Assembly: GCA_948470475.1 (NCBI GenBank)
Contig: OX419337.1
Location: 23,698,291 to 23,762,290, forward strand
DNA length: 64,000 nucleotides
DNA from: Galaxea fascicularis
Taxonomy: Eukaryota; Cnidaria; Anthozoa; Scleractinia; Euphylliidae
Direction of reading: 5' to 3'
Positions 56,524 through 64,000 of this stretch are shown here, piece after piece; within the stretch, counting starts at the first letter, position 1, and every line of letters begins with the position of its first letter. The position numbers and the translations under genes are program-made. Under the pieces are notes generated by a model. The model was not told the DNA's origin, made no database searches, and saw only the letters and a list, made by a program, of their open reading frames with translations.

Positions 56524-59500
56524 TTAGTTTGGCCATTGAAATAGACGGCAGAGAAGCTACAGCGTAACGCGAAGGCAGCGGGAAAAGATCCAACGCCCTA
56601 GCACAAACGTAAATGTTTTGGCGTAATCTACGTGTGAATCAGAAGCCATGAAAAGTAGCCTTGATTAAACTGATCGGCGTCAAGTCAGTGGTGTGATATT
56701 CACAGGGAGTAGCTTAAAGGGTCCGTTAGTATCCCTTCAGGAGTCATCGCAAATAATCTAATTAACAGCTAAAATAAACACATTTTATCCTGTGACCCTT
56801 TAAACTGGCTTCTTTTAAAAATATAATTGTCGATAACTGGATTTTTTAAGGTCGTCTCAAGACAGTCATGCACTGACGGTTATCATGAAAAATCAGTCTT
56901 ACTTGGTATCAACGCAAACTGTTCATGGTCAGACTATGACCAAGATTGACTCACTCTTCAAATGCTTTAAAAAAGCGGGCGCGTCCATGCATTGAAATCT
57001 ATCAAAAACGTTTTCATATATAAACGTTTATTAAGATAAAATCACTTCAATGATTGGTGTTTCTCTTAGCTGTTGAGGACTTGTATACTACCCCTGTAAA
57101 CTACAGTTTGAAATCGGAATTGAAGAAATGCAGCATATTGCTTTTTACTGTGACGAAAAGGAATGTTCGCTGCCAAAAAATTTGAACTGTGACATTTTTT
57201 TATTTAGATAGCTTCCTTATTAATTTTCTTTGCCAAATATTTTGACACCAAGCCGAGAGTTCTGAATATTTCTTGCGAAATCTTGTTGATTTGATACACA
57301 AGCTCTTTTGTTGAAAATTCGTCTTCACATGCTTTGAGTAACTGGGAAATTACATTGATAAGCATGATTTAATTTTATTTTTAACGTGAATGACTAAATG
57401 AAATAAACACGACTTTATACTGAGATAAGAATTAAACCGATTCTCTCTATTAATCAATTAAGCAAACCATGATAGGACAAGAACGAACGTTTGGCGAATT
57501 CCTGTTGTTCAAAATTTACTAAAATATATTAACAGAACAGGTTTTCTAAAGAAATCGCGAAACAATGAAAACATCTGAAACAATTTTGGCAAAAACTGAA
57601 AGTAGCTACTTAACCTCTAAAAATGACTTTATATTTGAAATATAGAGTGCTTAACTCAAGAGTGTAGGTAATTGCCCCTATTTAGTGCGATGCGCGTATT
57701 TCCAATGACATTCTAGCGCTCCGGCGGGAGAGGACCCAGTGACATTATATTGACTGGCAAATTGCTGATCTCTTCAGGTGTAATTTTCCTTCCCCAATAA
57801 CAGGAACAGCGGTTCCAAACAATGGGCTTTTGGTTACTAATCACAACGAGTGAAATGTTTAAGCATGCCATGCAATAACTTTCGACGAAACAGGAAAATT
57901 TGTTCCCGCTTAACTGGAGGCTACTGAGCTTTGCTAAAGAACAATTTCAGCTATCGCGCGCTCTATACGATTAATTTTGCTCCCCTATTGATGAAGTCCA
58001 TAAGTGAGTTCGACCATTCCAATGAAACTTACGCAGCAGTCCTCCTGATATATCTACTCTAAATAATGTTTTTTTCTGTTCAGACGTAAGAAAGTAGTTA
58101 TCAACTGAAATGGAAGACACTGAGTAGCAATTCACAGCATAGTGTTTGTTGTGATGTGCAAGAGTAGGCGAGTTTCTGTGGCTGAAATGTTCATGTTGTT
58201 GAGTCATTAAACCTCACTGAAAATTTGTTCTCGGATATAGATCTAAATCAATTTTAGTCCAAAAAAATATCCATTTTTAAATTAACCCGCTATTTAAAGT
58301 GATACAAGGGTTACTCAGTTTACTTTTCGACATAGAGTTTTACAGCATATTACAATCGCCTTCAATTGTATCTGAGGTTACTGCTTTACATCAGTGGGCA
58401 ATGCCAATGTACAAGGTTTATAAGACGTCCCTAAAATGCCAATTCTGAAGAATGAAGAACGTCTGTTTCCATAGTTTAAATGGTCATACTTGAGGATTTA
58501 GTCCACAGAATCGCTGTGAAGAATCGCATTTGCTGCCATGAACTACAATTGATTGACCAACAAACAGACTGCTTTACGTAGGTGATGAGTTTCTGGAGTG
58601 TTGAGGAAGAAAAACGCTGAAAATATTATCTTAGTTTCCGGCATTCAGTTTTTAGAGCGAAAACGTTTCCTTTTGTTTGAAAAAAGGTTACAATTATAAA
58701 ATCCGGTGAATAGAAGTAAGAGATATCATTCTTTTATGGTGAGGCGAATAAGAAAAATCCATTACTATTTGAGCAGTCTTTATCCTACCTGTAGACTTTT
58801 CTTCGCTTCTTGAGTGTGACTCTTCTAACGCGAAATATGTGTGTTATCCCTCACTCGTGGAAGCAATAAGTAATTTGAAGTTAAACTGTTTGCGCTTTTC
58901 TTTGTTATTTTATGTAGTTACCGTTTGAACAGGCAAATATTCGTGGGAGGGGCTTTGTCCATTAGTCTGCACTGGTGGTTGAGTATAAGATTACGAAGTA
59001 TGCGCCATTTTAAAAGCTTTTCAATTTAACATCTGCCAACTTAAATGTGAAAGGAAAGGTGTACTGTATTTTTTACGGCTCTTCTAAGCTAAATCGTCTC
59101 GGCTAGAAGACAGTATTCTAGAGCTCTTACAACTGGCGGTGAAAAGAACTAGAAATAACAATTGTAACCTGACTGGCGTAGATTTATTTCTATCATGAAA
59201 AGACTAAACATTGCTAATTTTGTGCAGGCATTATTTTAAACTGTTTGAGGATATTTTGCCTTTTCGCCCATAGGTTTCCTGCTTCCTTGTAAACTTGTTT
59301 AACTTAAGTGAGAGTCAGTGGGCGTCAATAATAAAAATATATCGCATTTAAAGCAAGACATCTGCCTCGAAAGCAAAACAAATTATTGTCTTAATATCAC
59401 TGAAATTCTAATTAAGACCACTTCTGGTCACTCGGAAGCCGTCTAACGGCATATGTTATAAATTTTCGAGAGTGGCACACTAGCTTGATAAATAAAGTAT

Positions 59501-60620
59501 TTCATAATTTCGCGATAACTTTTTTAAGGTTATAAAAAGGTAATTTTAAATCAATTTGCCGCTTCAGTAGTTTCAAAAAAGCCCAAACCTTTGTTTGACA
59601 TAAATAACTTTTTGTAATGCATCGACGACGATTTACATGTTAAGAATACCCCTCCAGCAGGTGCAAAAATAATTTCAAGTGAGACAATGATTTCAAGTCG
59701 AAAGCGCCTTTGGCGAAATTTCCCACCAGCTCGTTTTATTGACTCTTTAGGTAGCTCTGCAGTTGTTAAGCACCCTAAAATGAAATGCTCACGACACTGA
59801 ATTAGCATGACAATCACCAAAAGCGAACTTTCAACCTTATTTTTACAAGCCGTCTTGTGAAAACTGATCGATTTTGTGATGTGCTTGTGGTCAGTTGTAA
59901 AGTGATACTGTAGATAGATGAAGACGGCTACTGAAATTATGGCACAACTGAAACAATAAGTACCTGTTTTAGGGTAATTAAAAACAAAATACGGAGCGTA
60001 TTTTAGTGTTTCAGCACCTTTTACTTAAGCTAGCTCAAGATATCTGCAATTTGAAACATCCCGTTTTCCGTCCACTTACAAAGAAAAATGAGTAAAAGAA
60101 AAATATATTCAGTGTTCTTTTTCAGCAATACTGTATTTTCGTTAGAGTACGAAAGACACAGCATATTTACCGGCAGCATTGAATTAACCAAACGAATTGA
60201 AAAGCTGCGCTGCTTTTAGAATAGGCCTTTTACTACAACGAAAACGCGGTCGCGTGAAATCATGTACTGTACAATCGAGTCTTTTCTGTTTGCGATAGCA
60301 CGCAGTTTAAGTCCGTACTTTGTCACCATTACAATAGTGATTTCTACAAAAGCGGACTACGCAACATAACCTGGTGAAGAAACCTGTCACTGATGTTTCT
60401 ATTGTTTATGGTAGGGTTCTCTGTTGCACTGGTTCGCGTCGATGCGAGGCTTTTGTAGTAATTAGTTATGGGATGTTAATTCAGTTTCCGCGTATAGCAT
60501 TTGTCAGAACTGGTTAGTTTTGAAATAGAACGGGATATTTTGAAAACATGGCTCAGCAGAGTTCCCAAAACTGTACATTTTGAAAATTGAATGTACAATT
60601 TGGAGGATATTCAAAGAACT
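56524..60620. other. Intergenic, no gene recognised
   Basis: About 4 kb. One minus-strand frame (58207-58033) ends at a good donor (TGC|GTAAGT) and begins after a CAG, so it looks exon-like, but has no recognisable domain and no partner exon. Nothing else stands out. Confidence 0.45.
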
Positions 60621-60692
60621 CAAATCAAAATGAAGGCCGATCCCCTCAGTTTTGAACACAATTTATACAATTGCGTAAAGAAGCCTGAAAAA
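60621..60692 (-). mobile_element. Fragment of the second SINE family
   Basis: Contains CAATTGCGTAAAGAAGCCTG, identical to the body of the SINE arms at 20780-21059. The flanking GAACACAATTTATA corresponds to the adjacent body part. The tRNA-like head is missing, so this is a short body fragment on the minus strand. Confidence 0.7.
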
Positions 60693-62160
60693 AAGAACTG
60701 CTATAAAAACCATTCATCGGCAAAATAAATGCATTCCGCTTTGCTCTCGCAGTTCCTGCAGCGAGGAGGCGCTCATAGTTACAGAAGATATTAACAAACC
60801 TCTCGGCATCAATGTATCTATCTAAATCAAGTTTGAGCGGTCTGATTTTCTCAATGAGGACCTAAAAATTCGCTCCAAGAGCGAGCGCAGCCGGAACGTT
60901 ACGAAACTATTGATTTAATTACAGGAGGCGAAAACACTGTCAGCAAAAATACAGCTATACACCAGTTGCAGTTGTCGCCGGCCGGGATATTGGACGAGAT
61001 CTTGATCAGAATAAATGTAAACAGGTAAACAATACTACGATGCGGGAGCTATTCTCCGAATCCTTGAACGCGGAGCCCACGCAAATCATATTTAAAAGAT
61101 TGCGATTGACAACCAAACCCGCCGGATACACGGAAAGTTGCAAGAGCATGCTGCTTTACAGGAACAATAAGCTGTCTTTGACTTGATCTGCAGAGCATTC
61201 GACGCTATCAGTGTCACTGGAAAAGCTTTTTCTCACCACGAAAAGTGTGCCGTCTCGAAACAGCTAGAATTGTTGTTAACTGGTTCCTCAACACCGCTCT
61301 TTCTTTCAACAAAAGTATCGGAAAGGACTCCAGGAAAATCCCTGGGCAGGACCATTCATTCCCCGTTTTAAGGAATAGCTCAATTTAGTTGCAAAACATT
61401 CAATTTCAGCGCTTTTAAAGCAGTAACCCTCGCAAAAACACTGGTACTGCTGATTGAATGATTGCAAAGAATTTCGTAATACGAAAATAAAGCTGTGTCC
61501 ACGTTGATTCCTTCTTAAAGTGGAGAGGATTTTCCAAACACCATATTTTTGGATAGTTAAATGCAAGGTATCATGTGAAGAAGTATTGGAATTGTGAGCA
61601 GTATAGCTTTTTTGCAGGTTCATTCCTGTGGTTGTTGGTCTATATGTTTAACGCAACAGATGTAAACCACAACGCAAAGACCAAATCCGACATTGAAGGA
61701 AATACAAGCAAGCGTTGCTAAGTAAGGGAAATGCTTGAGAACATGTCAAGATTGGTTTATAATTTGCTTCTCGTTTGTTGAAATAGGCTTCGTATCTACA
61801 GTCTTTTAATCAACTGAACATCGTACTTAAGTGACAGAACTTCACTGGAATGATCGCTTACAAGCATTGTATTTTTATTAAATCCCACCCGATTCTTTCC
61901 CAGTTGTATGCGATCCCTCAAACTCCGCAGATCTTAGTCAGACACTCCAAATTAAATATCTCGAATGTAACCATCATTCGTCTTTCGTCAGTGGTTCTTG
62001 TGATCAACAAAAGTTTGTGACAAAAGGGGCAATAACCACGCAACATAGCAAAACAAGCAACTCCATTCGTTATGTCCAACTTCATTTCCAAGATAACTTT
62101 GGATTTTAAACAAAACAAAACTTAAGTGTCACTTAAGGATCAAAAGTAATTCGCGTTTAC
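60693..62160. other. Intergenic, no gene recognised
   Basis: About 1.5 kb. Frames at 61183-61623 on both strands have no recognisable domain. A short plus-strand stretch near 61035-61090 reads AGAILRILERGAHAN, faintly ankyrin-like, and is then broken by stops; it may be a decayed fragment. Confidence 0.4.
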
Positions 62161-62163
62161 TTA

Positions 62164-62572
62164 TGGCTACCGCACACTAGCCGATTTTTTGTCGGCCGAC
62201 GAAAAATCTTCACTTATCGGCTAGTGTGCGGTGAATTCAGACAAGTCTGCGACAAGATCGGGGTTTGTCGGGCAATATGTGACAGTGCTAGATCTCAAAA
62301 CGTCTTGTCGAGCCTTGTCGGCTAGTGTGCGGTGGACCAAGACAATTTGTCGGGGTTCGGGCGCGCCTCAACTAATTAGGAAGCGTCGTGAGGGTCACGA
62401 GAATCAGTTTCAATTTTTGCCGCGTCAGTGGAATGAGCGCCATCTTGATTTTGGATGACTCGGCCCCAAGCGTCAACGCGGTTGGTCGCGACAAAACATC
62501 GGCTAGTGTGCGGCAAGCTGATGGCCCGACAAATTTTAACCCGACAAAAAATCGGCTAATATGCGAAGGGCA
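62164..62572. mobile_element. Harbinger-like MITE with TTA target duplication
   Basis: A 409-bp element flanked by TTA on both sides (62161-62163 and 62573-62575). The termini are inverted repeats of about 32 bp: left TGGCTACCGCACACTAGCCG, complement of right TGCCCTTCGCATATTAGCCG, both running on into ATTTTTTGTCGG. The motif CGGCTAGTGTGCGG recurs internally at about 62218, 62310 and 62501. A 3-bp TTA duplication and short inverted repeats fit PIF/Harbinger. No transposase is present. Confidence 0.85.
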
Positions 62573-62575
62573 TTA

Positions 62576-63000
62576 GGTTTTGTATTGCCCACTGATTGCG
62601 CCACTGTTAAAACCCATTATGTAGGCCATATGCCGTGACCATCATAACTTCTTTAAAGTGTTGTTAGTTTTGTTCAGATCCATGTTTACCGGATTTTCAA
62701 CGCCGCACTTAGTATGAGGGGACTTTATTCCCAACAGGTGGCATAATTGAATGAATTACCATGCGAAATATCCTTGATTCACACCTGAGAATTTAATTGA
62801 AATTTTAATTTTGTAAGGGCACGACAGTTCTGCCCGTTTCGATTCAATGATAGAGACCTGTAAACTAAACGTAGCTCTCTTTAAAGCCCCTCTCACCAAC
62901 GTAGACTGTATGACTTACGGTTTTAACATCGAGATTTCAAACTGATTTCTGTGCTGCATTTAATTTATCAGTGTAGACACTATTTCATGTGACTGTTTAT
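62576..63000. other. Intergenic, nothing recognised
   Basis: About 425 bp between two repeat elements with no frame or motif of note. Confidence 0.4.
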
Positions 63001-63240
63001 TCACAGGCGTTGCGAAAGATGTTTCAGCAGGCGTTGCACCGTGTAACATGGTCGGTTTCGTAAAACTTTTTTAACTTCCGTTGCGAGACAAGTTTCACGA
63101 AAAGTAGAACCGCTTTCTACTTCTGCAACGGTCGCAGCGATCGCAGTGGTGACAAAAACGAGAGTTTCACCGTGTAACACTACTTTGTGAAACTTGTTCA
63201 CGGTGCCGTTGCACACAAGTTTCAGCTAAAAGTTTTACAT
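63001..63240. repeat. MITE-like segment with internal repeated motifs
   Basis: CACCGTGTAACA occurs twice in direct orientation (about 63037 and 63168). AAACTTTTTTAACTTCCGTTGCGAGACAAG-type sequence near the left has inverted relatives near the right (CTTGTTCACGG, GTTGCACACAAGTTTC, AAAGTTTTAC). The build resembles the element at 62164-62572 but boundaries and a target duplication could not be fixed. The minus-strand frame here is repeat-derived. Confidence 0.45.
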
Positions 63241-63640
63241 TACCAGAAATCTGAGTCATTTCGTTCACGCGATACTTCCTGACTGTGGTGTACTCAAAGT
63301 TCAATAGAGCATGCCCGGAGGTATTAGATTACGTAAAAAAACATGGGAAGATCGGTTCGAAGCAAGGAACGTGTAAATTATGTCGCACTGAATTTTTCTT
63401 CGGCGGATTTTGAACTAGTTTCTACTAATTCGGAGTTTCGCATCCGTTTTCTGCCGTTCGCGACCGCTCAAGAATTTTTTTGCAAACGAATAGTGTTGCA
63501 GCTGTTACAGTGATGCGGTATATTCCTTCCGGTTTCGCAAACTGTTTCGCAACCTTTCTTTGTTTATATTTAAGCGAGCCTGCCAAGTCAATACACAGCG
63601 GATTTGATCTTAAAACTGCCTGGTTACATGTGTTTTAACA

Positions 63641-63899
63641 TGGCTTCCAAAATAAACAGTGCAGAAAGAGAGAAAATGGTCGTACGTTTTAGCAATTCCT
63701 AAAGCAATTACGCGCAAATGGCGGTCAAGAGCGTAGAGGCCAGATATTTCACTATCAAACCTTTAAATTTGTCCGAAGGTTTTCAACGAGTTACGGAATA
63801 TTTCCAACCAAATCTGTGACATTAATTCATCACGAAGCGATAGAGATCAAGGGAAGATGTCCATGTGCAAGATTTGTGCTCCAAAATGGAGTTTTCGGT
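63641..63899 (+). pseudogene. Possible exon or decayed gene fragment, unrecognised
   Basis: ATG at 63641 opens MASKINSAEREKMVVRFSNS and stops. Shifted by one base, the sequence stays open as QFLKQLRANGGQERRGQIFH and on for about 60 codons to a good donor (TTCG|GTAAGT) at about 63899. A TATA-like TATATTTAAG lies at about 63566, some 75 bp before the ATG. It may be a real first exon with a frameshift (mutation or sequence error), or a transposon-derived relic. No family is recognised and it is cut off by the window edge. Confidence 0.25.
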
Positions 63900-64000
63900 A
63901 AGTGATATTTACCTAAATTTGAGAAGACATGAGGCATAAAGCGACTGTTTTCAGGTAAATTTTGAAGCGCGATTTGTCCGAACTTATCTTTCATTAAACA

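Noticed and set aside
57971..58207. Minus-strand open frame ending at a good splice donor, with a faint eh1-like SISVDNYFL stretch, considered as first exon of a homeobox gene.
   Set aside because: No homeodomain or other partner exon was found downstream on the minus strand before DMRT. The motif match is weak and could be chance.
61035..61190. Faint ankyrin-like stretch (AGAILRILERGAHAN) considered as an ankyrin gene.
   Set aside because: The frame is broken by stops at once and no neighbouring repeat or splice logic supports it. At most it is a decayed fragment.

Overview
This is animal genomic DNA: AT-rich, with sparse genes, GT-AG (and one probable GC-AG) introns, microsatellites and many small dispersed repeats. 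Two tRNA-derived SINE families, non-LTR retrotransposon remnants and the form of the genes point to an anthozoan cnidarian, probably a stony coral. That assignment is inference from remembered repeat families and gene character, not from a search.

Five protein-coding genes can be assembled with consistent splice phases. (1) A SIX1/2-class homeobox gene on the minus strand (5429 to 3621, two exons, 280 aa), whose intron appears to use a GC-AG junction. (2) A divergent SIX homeobox gene on the plus strand (36420 to 40404, two exons, 299 aa). Its single intron falls at the same codon and phase as in the first gene. (3) An intronless p24/TMED cargo-receptor gene on the plus strand (41034 to 41660), about 630 bp beyond the second SIX gene. 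(4) A four-exon myotrophin (ankyrin repeat) gene on the minus strand (47137 to 44021, 119 aa). (5) A three-exon DMRT gene on the minus strand (53119 to 50020, 410 aa) with a DM domain, a DMA domain and a C-terminal double-CXXC motif.

The two SIX genes point away from each other across about 31 kb with no recognisable gene (roughly 5.5 to 36.3 kb). Both have TATA-like promoters at the edges of this interval, which makes it the natural place to look for developmental enhancers. It also holds a 552-bp inverted-repeat element, a head-to-head pair of truncated SINEs, the 3' end of a LINE and a second kind of SINE.

The last 11 kb (53 to 64 kb) has no confidently recognised gene. It carries a probable 1-kb dispersed repeat, a LINE reverse-transcriptase remnant, two foldback or MITE elements (one with a clear TTA target duplication), a SINE fragment and an uncertain open segment near the right edge. 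The window shows developmental transcription factors (SIX x2, DMRT) interleaved with two cell-biological genes (TMED, MTPN). Nothing suggests they form an operon or a shared pathway. No bacterial, CRISPR or defence-type system is present.
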